A stretch of 64,000 nt of DNA from JAFEDN01 sp963697455 (GTDB taxonomy: Bacteria; Pseudomonadota; Gammaproteobacteria; Coxiellales; Coxiellaceae): assembly GCA_963697455.1 (NCBI GenBank), contig CAVOOI010000035.1, forward strand, positions 124,001-188,000. The letters are read 5' to 3'. Of the stretch, positions 53,399-60,499 are shown piece after piece (position 1 is the stretch's first letter; each line of letters opens with the position of its first letter). The notes beneath the pieces were generated by a model. That model did no database searches. It was not told the origin of the DNA and worked only from the letters and a program-made list of their open reading frames with translations. A program made the translations under genes and the position numbers.

Positions 53399-53566
53399 TT
53401 ATATTCCAGGATAATATTCCCTTAAATATAACTCATAATCAGCTTGTTTGGTTAGAAGAGTATCTAAATTGCAACCAAAATAAATATAAAAAATGGCCGC
53501 CATCTCCGTTAGAGCTAAAAGCGATGCTCCAAAAAAATCATAAATACTGCAGTAATTTTTTGACAA
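53399..53566 (-). other. Possible small ORF or gene fragment
   Basis: A minus-strand frame of 55 codons (from TTG 53566) reads SKNYCSIYDFFGASLLALTE and continues MAAIFYIYFGCNLDTLL to end LREYYPGI. It looks protein-like, with one hydrophobic stretch, but has no convincing start signal and no recognised relatives. It may be a decayed gene at the left edge of the accessory island. The rest of the 299-bp gap 53331-53629 holds only an AGCAATTTCCGCC hairpin near 53342-53375. Confidence 0.25.
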
Positions 53567-53629
53567 TCCTTAAATTAAATGGAGTTGACCTAAAGAAAAC
53601 AGATCCCAGAATTTTGCAAAAAAAATGAA

Positions 53630-53923
53630 ATGAAAGAGCCCAATACATTAAGTAAACTTGACCAGCTCCGTAACAAACTTAATGCAGCCGAGACTAAATT
53701 TTATCACCTTTATAATAATGAAAAATTAGTATTCAAATTAAACGCACAACAAGTTTTAGTAAAATTATTGCGTCCCGAAAATTGTTTATCTTTATTGAAA
53801 AAACTTGGAGTAGCAGAATTGAATATAGATGCGTTAGTAAATTATTTCTTTAATAATGATTACGATTCTGAAATTCAAGCTGTTCTTTCTAAAGCCCACC
53901 AGGAGCAAATACGATTATCTTGA
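53630..53923 (+). CDS. Hypothetical helical protein
   Basis: A 97-residue, Leu/Asn/Lys-rich, apparently all-helical protein (MKEPNTLSKLDQLRNKLNAAE). No family is recognised, and neither signal peptide nor membrane segment is present. No Shine-Dalgarno is visible before the ATG. It lies in the accessory island; the composition is AT-rich. Confidence 0.5.
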   Translation: MKEPNTLSKLDQLRNKLNAAETKFYHLYNNEKLVFKLNAQQVLVKLLRPENCLSLLKKLGVAELNIDALVNYFFNNDYDSEIQAVLSKAHQEQIRLS

Positions 53924-53989
53924 TTCATAGTTCAGATGTTTTTTTAGATGATCTCATCAATCAGCAGCTATGGAAACCAACCATAAATT

Positions 53990-54256
53990 TTAGGAATTAA
54001 CTAATTTTTTAATTATTTTAGGATTTTTTTCAATACACTTTAAATAAGCTCTGCTAATAGAATTGGGTTCTCGTTTGTGCTGTTCCCATTTTTTAAGAGT
54101 TTCGGGATTGATATGGTATGCCTGCGAAAATTGCTTTTGAGAAAGTTTTGAGCTTTTGCGTAAATGAGCGACATCAGGAGAAACCCGCAAGGTAACCAAT
54201 CCTTTTTCATTGGCCTCTTCGATGGCTCCGATAAGTGTTTTACCTACTTTACTCAT
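53990..54256 (-). CDS. XRE-family antitoxin-like HTH protein (HigA/NadS type), apparently orphan
   Basis: The 88-residue protein has an N-terminal dimerisation-like part (GKTLIGAIEEANEKGLVTLRVSPDV) and a helix-turn-helix (LRKSSKLSQKQFSQAYHIN followed by PETLKKWEQHKREP). This architecture is typical of antitoxins paired with RelE/HigB-type toxins. No RelE-like toxin is adjacent; only an unrecognised 64-residue frame overlaps its start. It may be an orphan after loss of the toxin. Confidence 0.75.
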   Translation of the reverse strand: MSKVGKTLIGAIEEANEKGLVTLRVSPDVAHLRKSSKLSQKQFSQAYHINPETLKKWEQHKREPNSISRAYLKCIEKNPKIIKKLVNS

Positions 54257-54443
54257 GGCGATGTTTCCGTAATAATTCAGGAAGTAATTTTTTCAATTGT
54301 AATTTCTCGGTTCCCCCTCCCGAGCTGCCCAAGAATTTACCATGGAGACTTTTGCTGGGCAAGTTTAATCGCGATTTCTTAATAGTTTTTTGTGAATTTA
54401 CGCTAATATAAACCTTGAAGTTATCGATTTTCAGAAACTTCAT
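54249..54443 (-). CDS. Small hypothetical ORF upstream of the XRE gene
   Basis: The 64-residue frame (MKFLKIDNFKVYISVNSQKT) ends KLQLKKLLPELLRKHRHE and overlaps the XRE gene by 8 bases, the spacing expected of a toxin-antitoxin pair. Its last 18 codons are copied near 58827-58881 with a different upstream sequence, so it is more likely a chimeric remnant than an intact toxin. Confidence 0.3.
   Translation of the reverse strand: MKFLKIDNFKVYISVNSQKTIKKSRLNLPSKSLHGKFLGSSGGGTEKLQLKKLLPELLRKHRHE
54255..54309. repeat. 55-bp repeat, copy 1
   Basis: It is identical at 51 of 55 positions by eye to 58827-58881 in the same orientation. It contains the XRE gene's start codon and the end of the small upstream frame. 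Confidence 0.75.
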
Positions 54444-54448
54444 AGGTT

Positions 54449-54632
54449 ATATTAGCAGTTTATTACAGTTGATCTTCGTTTATTAGAATCACAGCCTATA
54501 TTAACAGCTTGTTAGGTAATGGTCGTTATACATTTTCTGGTCAAGAGGCTATAGAAGCGCTCAATGTGCTGCTGATTGTAGGACGAAATCGATATAAATA
54601 TTCTGGCATTCTTAACCTTTTTATGTGCGATT
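54449..54632 (+). other. Possible decayed AbiEi-like winged-helix fragment
   Basis: In the plus frame, IRITAYINSLLGNGRYTFSG runs on into QEAIEALNVLL. The GRYTF...EA pattern recalls the N-terminal winged helix of AbiEi-type antitoxins. It is short, lacks a sound start, and then runs antisense into the AlbA_2 gene. A weak call. Confidence 0.2.
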
Positions 54633-56084
54633 CTATTTCCCTATCTGGGGTAGCTTTACAGCTTCAATGGTTTGATATTTTTGTTTTCTGCTTTGAGGCT
54701 TCTCGGGAATGGTCATCTTTAATAGCCCTTTTTCAATGAGAGGAATTAAGAATTTATTCCTGAACTTTGTGCGATGCTTCCAGCCTATTGCCTCCATTAA
54801 CGCCGCAGCTGTTTGAGGTGTTTGGCATAAACTTAATAAAGTCTTCTCATCAAGAGTTAAACCAGGATAGGCGAGATCAATTTCGGGACTTAGTCCCGAC
54901 TTAGTCCCGACTTGGTCCCGACTTGGTCCCGACTTAGTCCCATAGGGGAAAAAGGTAACTCGCAGTACAGTTCCCATTTCCTCCCATTTGGGCTCAGAAT
55001 AATGGTCTTTTTGACATGCAGCTTGGATTCGTTTATAGCCGCTTCCCCATTCTTCGATTAGACCTAGTTCTGAAAATACGCGAGCAATGACAGGATTACG
55101 AATACGACTGACACCTGCTTTAAATTGCTCGATACTCATTCCTGGTGGCATGATACCGGGATTTTGAATCTCTAAGCGGTCATCATAAATTGCTATGAGA
55201 ATACGAGTTCCTAATATTTCATAATTAGCATGTACTAGCGCGTTTATTAAAGCCTCACGGATTCCGGCAGTAGGATATTCGGGAATATCCTTCCTGGTCA
55301 TCGCTCCGCTGAATTCACTACTCATTTTAGTATTACGCCGGATAAATTTAGGCACTTCTTCGATAGCCTGTAAAATGCCGCCTTGAATATTGAGTTGGTC
55401 TATAAATTCCACCTTGGTTATACCACTAAATCGTGCACAGCGTACTTCAGCGAAGGGAAAATACTGTAGGCGTATTATTGGTTTGCCGAACAATATGACG
55501 CCGCCATTGGTGGCGACTATGCGTTTACCTTTACGAGTTAAAATGCCAAGACTAATCAATTTAACCATATCAACAGTGAAAGGTTGTTTAGCAAAAGTGG
55601 TTTGAATCAATATTGAATCTAAGTCAGCTTCTGTTACGTGATCACAAGGTGTTTTATCGAAAAAAGGATGATGATTGGCGCGTTTCATTTCCGCGATCAT
55701 TTCCCGGCTAGCTAATCGATTTGAATTGCCGAGTCGAATGTAGACGCTTTTTTCTTCTCCTTTATCAGCAAGATAATAAGGAGCAGGTGAGTGATCTACT
55801 TGAATAGCTAAAATTGATTTATTTTTGATAATTCCTATGCTGAAGTTAGGCAGCAGTTGTGGTTTAATTCTATGTGCAATCGAATTAGCGATTTGTTCTT
55901 GGGTTTTGGCGGGATCTGGCAGTCCAGTGATTGAGCCATCATCCTCTATTCCAATTAAAGTAATCCCACCAGCGGAATTAGCAAAAGCTATGACCGATTT
56001 TAAAATAGAATCTAGAGATGAGGTATCACGCTTAAATTCAAGTGTTTGACTTTCTGGTAATTGGATTAGTTTTTTAATGTCCAT
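54633..56084 (-). CDS. AlbA_2 (Schlafen-type) and RecG C-terminal-like ATP-binding protein
   Basis: The 483-residue protein has an N-terminal AlbA_2 domain (about 5-125: ESQTLEFKRDTSSLDSILKS, FANSAGGITLIGIEDDG, and YIRLGNSNRLASREMI) and a GHKL/HATPase_4-like region (about 255-375: IREALINALVHANYEI, DRLEIQNPG, GLIEEWGSGYKRI). A winged-helix-like end follows. These proteins are common in genomic islands and are sometimes called RecG-like; function is uncertain, perhaps regulation or defence. Between the two parts the frame crosses five 11-bp tandem units (54887-54941). Confidence 0.85.
   Translation of the reverse strand: MDIKKLIQLPESQTLEFKRDTSSLDSILKSVIAFANSAGGITLIGIEDDGSITGLPDPAKTQEQIANSIAHRIKPQLLPNFSIGIIKNKSILAIQVDHSPAPYYLADKGEEKSVYIRLGNSNRLASREMIAEMKRANHHPFFDKTPCDHVTEADLDSILIQTTFAKQPFTVDMVKLISLGILTRKGKRIVATNGGVILFGKPIIRLQYFPFAEVRCARFSGITKVEFIDQLNIQGGILQAIEEVPKFIRRNTKMSSEFSGAMTRKDIPEYPTAGIREALINALVHANYEILGTRILIAIYDDRLEIQNPGIMPPGMSIEQFKAGVSRIRNPVIARVFSELGLIEEWGSGYKRIQAACQKDHYSEPKWEEMGTVLRVTFFPYGTKSGPSRDQVGTKSGLSPEIDLAYPGLTLDEKTLLSLCQTPQTAAALMEAIGWKHRTKFRNKFLIPLIEKGLLKMTIPEKPQSRKQKYQTIEAVKLPQIGK
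54887..54941. repeat. Five tandem 11-bp units inside the AlbA_2 gene
   Basis: GACTTAGTCCC or GACTTGGTCCC is repeated five times without interruption. Eleven is not a multiple of three, so gain or loss of one unit would shift the frame. The encoded protein shows the three-frame cycling (GTKSGPSRDQVGTKSGLS). Confidence 0.85.
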
Positions 56085-56145
56085 CTGGAGAGAGTTCCTA
56101 TATAAGCAAACTAAATTTGGCAGAATTAGTATAAAGTATCTAAGT

Positions 56146-56173
56146 ATGATAGGAAAGAAAATAATACAGTCAA
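56146..56173 (-). promoter_or_regulatory. Candidate promoter of the AlbA_2 gene
   Basis: On the minus strand TTGACT (56173-56168) is followed after 16 bp by TATCAT (56151-56146), about 60 bp before the ATG at 56084. Confidence 0.4.
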
Positions 56174-56208
56174 AACGAGATTAGTGCAACAATCCACAAA
56201 GCGGAGTA

Positions 56209-57405
56209 CAGGGCTATCGGATTAAACTTTAAGCACTTTAAGTAAATATCGCTGATCCCAGCCGGCTTTGAGGCGCTTACTTTCAATCCCCACCTTGGAA
56301 GTTTTTTCCTGTTTCAGCAAATTTAACGCTATCCGGCGGATAATTGAGAAATTTTCAGCCGCATTCTGAATCCTCACTCTCGAAAGATCTTCTTTAAAAG
56401 CGACATCTAATACCCAATGTAACTGATTCTCAACAGACCAATGTCGTCGGACCGCTTGTGAAAAATCTTTTAAATCCAACAGGGATGTCAAGTAGTAGCG
56501 TCGTTCTTTTGTCCTTTCTTCGCCAGCGATTTCTCGAGTAGATTCTACCATCCCAATCCCTCTAAGATCAGTCCATTCCGATTTTTGGTTCAGCCACTTA
56601 ATCCGTGTAGTGAGCCAATACTGACGAGTTTCTATGCGTCCATGACCTTTTTCAACTTCGGGGTCACTCGATTGACAAGTATCTGAAGGCTTTTCAAAAT
56701 ATAATTTAACATCCGCATATAAATTAGGATGATTTTCTTTTAAAGCCAGCACATAATCTGCACCTTGTCCAATGATGACATCCGCAATTCCTTTTTGACA
56801 ATTCAAAACATCTGTCGTGACAATCGTTCCTTCCAGTACGAGTAATTTCAATAATTCCGGTACGGCAGTAATTTCATTCGATTTATCATCCACCTTGAGC
56901 TGACCCAGAACTAATTGATTGGCTGACGAGAATGCACTGACCATGTGAATAGCTGCTTTGGATGAGGCTTTATCGAAAGACTTTTTTAATACTTTTCCAT
57001 CGACTGAAATAATATCGCCTGCCGTGTGGTTGCATAAGGCTTCTACCCAGCTAATAAAACATCTTTCAAATGCTTCTGGATTTAAAGCCGCAAAAAAATT
57101 TCCAAAAGTATCATGAGAGGGAATCCCATTCTCGAGCTTCAAAAAAGTCCTGAACCAACTTTCTTTTGATAGGCCAAATTCTTCTACTTGAGTCCAATAT
57201 TGCGCTCCACAAATGACTGCGCAGATCGTGATACATAAAATATCCGTTAAACAGTGCAATTTCCCTCGATCCAGCCGAGGATCAGGCAAGTCTACAAAGT
57301 AATCTATCAGGCTAATAATCGGTCTTTCCATAGCTTAAGTCCTTCTAATTGATGACTTTAGCTACTTTAACCTAATTTAGATTATTTTTTAATCCGATAG
57401 CCCTG
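56209..57405 (-). mobile_element. ISAs1-family insertion sequence (1197 bp, 10-bp target duplication)
   Basis: Perfect 18-bp terminal inverted repeats (CAGGGCTATCGGATTAAA at 56209-56226 and its complement at 57388-57405) bound one transposase gene. AAGCGGAGTA is duplicated at 56199-56208 and 57406-57415, a 10-bp target duplication in line with the ISAs1 family. Intact ends, intact gene and exact duplication point to a recent insertion. Confidence 0.95.
56222..57331 (-). CDS. ISAs1-family transposase
   Basis: The 369-residue DDE transposase starts RPIISLIDYFVDLPDPRLDRGKLHCLTDIL with the family's N-terminal DDE_Tnp_1-assoc part, continues with IPSHDTFGNFFAALNPEAF, the first acidic residue in ISVDGKVLKKSFD, the second in TTDVLNCQKG, and ends with RRHWSVENQLHWVLDVAFKE and DLSRVR, typical of ISAs1/H-repeat transposases. 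Full length and without stops, so probably active. Confidence 0.95.
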   Translation of the reverse strand: MERPIISLIDYFVDLPDPRLDRGKLHCLTDILCITICAVICGAQYWTQVEEFGLSKESWFRTFLKLENGIPSHDTFGNFFAALNPEAFERCFISWVEALCNHTAGDIISVDGKVLKKSFDKASSKAAIHMVSAFSSANQLVLGQLKVDDKSNEITAVPELLKLLVLEGTIVTTDVLNCQKGIADVIIGQGADYVLALKENHPNLYADVKLYFEKPSDTCQSSDPEVEKGHGRIETRQYWLTTRIKWLNQKSEWTDLRGIGMVESTREIAGEERTKERRYYLTSLLDLKDFSQAVRRHWSVENQLHWVLDVAFKEDLSRVRIQNAAENFSIIRRIALNLLKQEKTSKVGIESKRLKAGWDQRYLLKVLKV

Positions 57406-57513
57406 AAGCGGAGTAGCCGCCGCCAACCAAGCCGCGTTCCAAATTGGCGAGCAAGTGGCGCAATTTGTAATCACGAATATCCAAAATTGAGCTGGGTTTT
57501 GATAAAGTAACCC

Positions 57514-57546
57514 GGCAAGCCCGGGGTATTTTACCCCCAACTTGCC
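57514..57546 (+). terminator. Hairpin after the duplicated lipoprotein end
   Basis: GGCAAG...GGGGTA and TACCCC...CTTGCC form a stem-loop without a long T-run. It lies 23 bp after the TGA of the duplicated lipoprotein fragment, as expected for the former end of the transport operon; the intact lipoprotein gene at 53330 has no such hairpin. Confidence 0.5.
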
Positions 57547-57620
57547 TTGTGACAATATTCTAGCTGTTTTAGTGCCAATTGATGTATCATTTCCAGAGTT
57601 TCTAATTATGGAGAATGATC

Positions 57621-58817
57621 ATGATTAAAAATTTACGCCTATCTGTGCCGATAGCTCAGGGTGCAGCGATGCCAGGCGCTATTCTGCGTGACTTCGATGT
57701 GTTTTTACAATCGATTCCTCATTTTGGTTTTTTACTGACAGGTAAAAAGGGATTACTGCCGGATTATTGTTTATTGGGATTGAACGCAAAAATGAGCCGT
57801 CCGCTCAAGCTGGCCTTACAGCGTCACCAACAATTTTGTTATCCACATATTAGTGCAATGTATTGGTTAGCGCGCGCATTAGGGCTCATCCAGATTAAGC
57901 TGGAGAAGTCCAAGCGTTATTTGGTGGTGGATGAAGGTAGGCGACAAGCATGGCAGTTATGCAATGAAACAGAAAAATATTTTAATTTGATGCATACCTG
58001 GTTGTTCTACTGTGATCCGGCTTTAATTGATCGTCATCATTCTCGATTTTCAAGTATTTTAGGCAGTGTAGTCAATTTTTTTAAATACCAATTAAAAAAT
58101 CGAGTGTGTGTTATAAGCGATCCTCATAAAAATTATTGGATGTTGAGTGACCTTAAACTGTATAATTTGGCTCTGCTGGAGTTGTTTGGGATGGTGACTG
58201 TGGGAGAAGCGAACTTTTCAGATTCGAAAAGTTGGCTTATTGCTCAGATTACGGCGACGCCTTTTGGAGAATTCTGGGTGAAGGAGGTCAGTCGAAATCA
58301 AAATTTTTTGATGGAGGCAGTGATGGATCGTCCTGCCGCCAGTAAAAAATTTTATTCGATGTTTCAGGTTTTTTTTCCTGCTTGGCAAAAAAAATTGGAG
58401 CCACCGGTCAAGTCCACTGATCCCGCCATGCATTTTTTAAAAATATCCTGGGAAAAAACGGTTTGGCGTCGTTTAGCGATTGCCGGTACGGAAACGCTGG
58501 AGTGTCTTGCCAATTGCATTTTGGACGCTTTTGATTTTGATTGCGATCATCTCTATCAATTCAGTTACACGGATCGCTACGGTATAGCTCGGATTATTAA
58601 CCATCCTGAGATGGATGATGATGTCTTCGCCGACGAAATATACGTGGGTGATGTGGATCTGCCGACAGGCGAAACATTGGAATTTTTATTTGATTTCGGC
58701 GACTCATGGAAATTCGCTGTGCATTTTGAAAAAATTGATTCTACTGTTAAAGTGAGCAAACCAACGCTCATTGAACAAGAAGGAAAAGCGCCTATACAAT
58801 ATCCAGAGTTTGGCTAA
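57621..58817 (+). CDS. Plasmid pRiA4b ORF-3-like (MM3350/IS1096 TnpR passenger type) protein
   Basis: The 398-residue protein has a C-terminal domain of about 110 residues (LYQFSYTDRYGIARI, then ADEIYVGDVDLP and FLFDFGDSWKFAVHFE) matching the pRiA4b ORF-3-like family found in mobile elements; its role is unknown. The N-terminal 280 residues form a helical region, with ISAMYWLARALGLIQIKLE resembling a winged-helix unit, that I do not recognise. The start is ATG 57621, with GGAGA 6 nt upstream; the ATG at 57615 is too close to it. It lies just beyond the accessory island. Confidence 0.8.
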   Translation: MIKNLRLSVPIAQGAAMPGAILRDFDVFLQSIPHFGFLLTGKKGLLPDYCLLGLNAKMSRPLKLALQRHQQFCYPHISAMYWLARALGLIQIKLEKSKRYLVVDEGRRQAWQLCNETEKYFNLMHTWLFYCDPALIDRHHSRFSSILGSVVNFFKYQLKNRVCVISDPHKNYWMLSDLKLYNLALLELFGMVTVGEANFSDSKSWLIAQITATPFGEFWVKEVSRNQNFLMEAVMDRPAASKKFYSMFQVFFPAWQKKLEPPVKSTDPAMHFLKISWEKTVWRRLAIAGTETLECLANCILDAFDFDCDHLYQFSYTDRYGIARIINHPEMDDDVFADEIYVGDVDLPTGETLEFLFDFGDSWKFAVHFEKIDSTVKVSKPTLIEQEGKAPIQYPEFG

Positions 58818-58826
58818 TTTTTACTT

Positions 58827-58881
58827 ATGGCAATGTCTCCGTAATAATTCAGGAAGTGGTTTTTTCAATTGTAATTTCTCG
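58827..58881. repeat. 55-bp repeat, copy 2
   Basis: Second copy of the sequence at 54255-54309. It lies between the pRiA4b ORF-3-like gene and the end of parE; the frame across it (58821-59021, minus) ends LPELLRRHCHK and overlaps parE, so it is not called as a gene. Confidence 0.7.
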
Positions 58882-58968
58882 TTAGTATCAATATTTTCTT
58901 TATCTGATTTCCGATATAGGGCGATCAATAAAACGATTAAGATGCCCTTATCGTAATAATACAGAACA

Positions 58969-59265
58969 TTAAAGATGTTTTTCAATATCCATATTTTTAT
59001 GAAGAATTCGGATGATATCAAAAGTTTTTTCAGTCAAGCGATAGAAGATAACATGCTCTCCTTCCCTAAAACGCCGATAGCCTTCGCGGATTTCGTCACA
59101 GCAGTGACCCATTTTTGGGTTTACGGATAATATTTTGAATCTTTCATCGAATCGTAATAGATAATGGTTTCTTTGTTCGATGCTCCATTGCTGAGCAGTA
59201 TAACGACCAATATTTTTCAGATCAGTTCGCGCCAGGGTGCTGATGCGGATAGTCAGTTGAGTCAC
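58969..59265 (-). CDS. parE: RelE/ParE-family toxin
   Basis: The 98-residue protein has the ParE fold signature: ISTLARTDLKNIGRYTAQQW at the N-terminus, PKMGHCCDEIREGYRRF in the middle and HVIFYRLTEKTFDIIRILHKNMD near the end. ParE toxins poison DNA gyrase. It is preceded by parD, with the stop and start codons overlapping (ATGA). Confidence 0.92.
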   Translation of the reverse strand: MTQLTIRISTLARTDLKNIGRYTAQQWSIEQRNHYLLRFDERFKILSVNPKMGHCCDEIREGYRRFREGEHVIFYRLTEKTFDIIRILHKNMDIEKHL

Positions 59266-59504
59266 ACCTTGGTCTCATCGTCTAGTTCGGAGATAATGCT
59301 ATCCATAGAGTATGGGATCAAGCCACTTTTTTCGCCGGCAATCAAGGCGGCTTTCAATGCGGCCAGTTTATTTTCTCTTTCCTCAAGTAAGCGCAAGCCG
59401 GCGCGGATCACATCGCTGGCTGAACCGTAGCGGCCACTTCCGACTTGATCGGAAATAAAATGCTCAAAATGACTACCTAAAGTAACGCTAGTATTTTTGT
59501 GCAT
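59262..59504 (-). CDS. parD: ParD-family antitoxin
   Basis: The 80-residue protein has an N-terminal ribbon-helix-helix (SVTLGSHFEHFISDQV, RYGSASDVIRAGLRLLEERE) that binds the operator, and a C-terminal part that wraps the toxin. GGGGA lies 7 nt before the ATG. The gene precedes parE in the usual antitoxin-first order, under an autoregulated-looking promoter. Confidence 0.92.
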   Translation of the reverse strand: MHKNTSVTLGSHFEHFISDQVGSGRYGSASDVIRAGLRLLEERENKLAALKAALIAGEKSGLIPYSMDSIISELDDETKV

Positions 59505-59533
59505 GGCAAATCCCCATTAGTTTCATATATTTA

Positions 59534-59568
59534 ATAATAATACTTTTTGGTATTTTTGTCAAAAAGTA
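59534..59568 (-). promoter_or_regulatory. parDE promoter with overlapping operator-like inverted repeat
   Basis: On the minus strand a perfect TTGACA (59562-59557), a 17-bp spacer and TATTAT (59539-59534), about 30 bp before parD. The inverted repeat TACTTTTT (59541-59548) and AAAAAGTA (59561-59568) spans the spacer and -35, a likely site for ParD autorepression. Confidence 0.75.
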
Positions 59569-59692
59569 AAAGATAAAGTCAAAGCTGAAGCTAGCATCTA
59601 TTTCGCCCTGACCCCGCTGAAAATGGTATGTTCAATCCCCAAATGATAATATAATCAGCTACAACATTAGATTATAATTGAGGGGCACAGGT

Positions 59693-60499
59693 TTGGAACA
59701 TTTAATTATTATTATTGTGGGCTTTGTATTTCTCGGGGTGTTTGCCGGCATCATGTCCGGTTTATTGGGTATTGGCGGGGGACTGGTCGTAGTTCCTGGA
59801 TTAGCTTATCTTTATCAATTTGCTCCTGTGCCACATACTCATCTCATGCAAATGGCTGAAGGCACATCCCTCGCGATCATGATACCTACTACCATTCGCT
59901 CTTTATATGCGCATTTGCAGCACAAAGCGAACGTTTGGCCGGTTTATTCCCGCATGGTTGCAAGCGTGATTATTGGCGCGATTGTGGGGGCGTTTTTGGC
60001 CCATGTCGTGAATTCCCAAGTCCTGCAAATTCTCTTTGGATTCTTTGTTTTATATATGGCGTTCCGATTATGGTTTGATAGCCGTACTGAGGCGCAAGGG
60101 CAATTACCTGGCCCGGTAGGCATGAATATTTTTGGAAGTATCGTCGGAATTAAATCCGGTTTACTCGGAATAGGCGGCGGGGTATTAACTATTCCATTTC
60201 TTACCCGCTGGAGTGTGCCCATCCGTGATTCCATTGCAATCTCCAATGCGGTGAGTTTTACCGTGGCCATTATAGGAACTATTAGCTTTATGGTCAGCGG
60301 ATTAATGGTGAAGGGGATGCCGCATTGGTCAACCGGATATGTTTATTGGCCGGCATGGCTGCCAGTGGCTATTATCAGCATGTTAGTAGCGCCGTGGGGG
60401 GTTAAGCTGGCTCATATCTTGTCCCCTAAGATTTTAAAACGCATCTTTTCGATTTTCCTATTAGTCGTTGCCGTACAAATGCTCAAGGTTTTAATATGA
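59693..60499 (+). CDS. TauE/SafE family sulfite or sulfonate exporter-like membrane protein
   Basis: The 268-residue protein has eight or so membrane segments and the duplicated family motif: GIMSGLLGIGGGLVVVPGL near the N-terminus and GIKSGLLGIGGGVLTIPFL around residue 155. The substrate of these DUF81 proteins is usually unknown. The start is taken as TTG 59693, because AGGGG lies 7 nt upstream; a TTG at 59678 is the alternative. The stop overlaps the lgt start (ATGA). Confidence 0.9.
   Translation: MEHLIIIIVGFVFLGVFAGIMSGLLGIGGGLVVVPGLAYLYQFAPVPHTHLMQMAEGTSLAIMIPTTIRSLYAHLQHKANVWPVYSRMVASVIIGAIVGAFLAHVVNSQVLQILFGFFVLYMAFRLWFDSRTEAQGQLPGPVGMNIFGSIVGIKSGLLGIGGGVLTIPFLTRWSVPIRDSIAISNAVSFTVAIIGTISFMVSGLMVKGMPHWSTGYVYWPAWLPVAIISMLVAPWGVKLAHILSPKILKRIFSIFLLVVAVQMLKVLI

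Larger units (their letters stand above)
56185..57490 (+). pseudogene. Duplicated 3' end of the lipoprotein gene, interrupted by an ISAs1 element
   Basis: GCAACAATCC at 56186 through AAGCGGAGTA (56208), then 57416-57490 (GCCGCCGCCAACCAAGCCGC ... ending TGA), together match the last 95 or so bases of the lipoprotein gene at 53236-53330 with about ten mismatches by eye. Only this 3' fragment is present. The ISAs1 element at 56209-57405 sits inside it. The following hairpin (57514-57546) looks like the original terminator of the transport operon. Confidence 0.75.

Noticed and set aside
54509..54739. Plus-strand frame of 76 codons
   Set aside because: Its second half is antisense to the conserved C-terminus of the AlbA_2 gene; only the first 30 or so residues look protein-like and are noted as a possible fragment.
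54887..54941. Short tandem repeats considered as a CRISPR array
   Set aside because: The units are 11 bp, directly abutting without spacers and inside a coding sequence; no cas genes are present anywhere in the window.
58821..59021. Minus-strand frame of 66 codons between the pRiA4b-like gene and parE
   Set aside because: It overlaps the parE 3' end, has no start signal and gains its C-terminus only from the 55-bp repeat.
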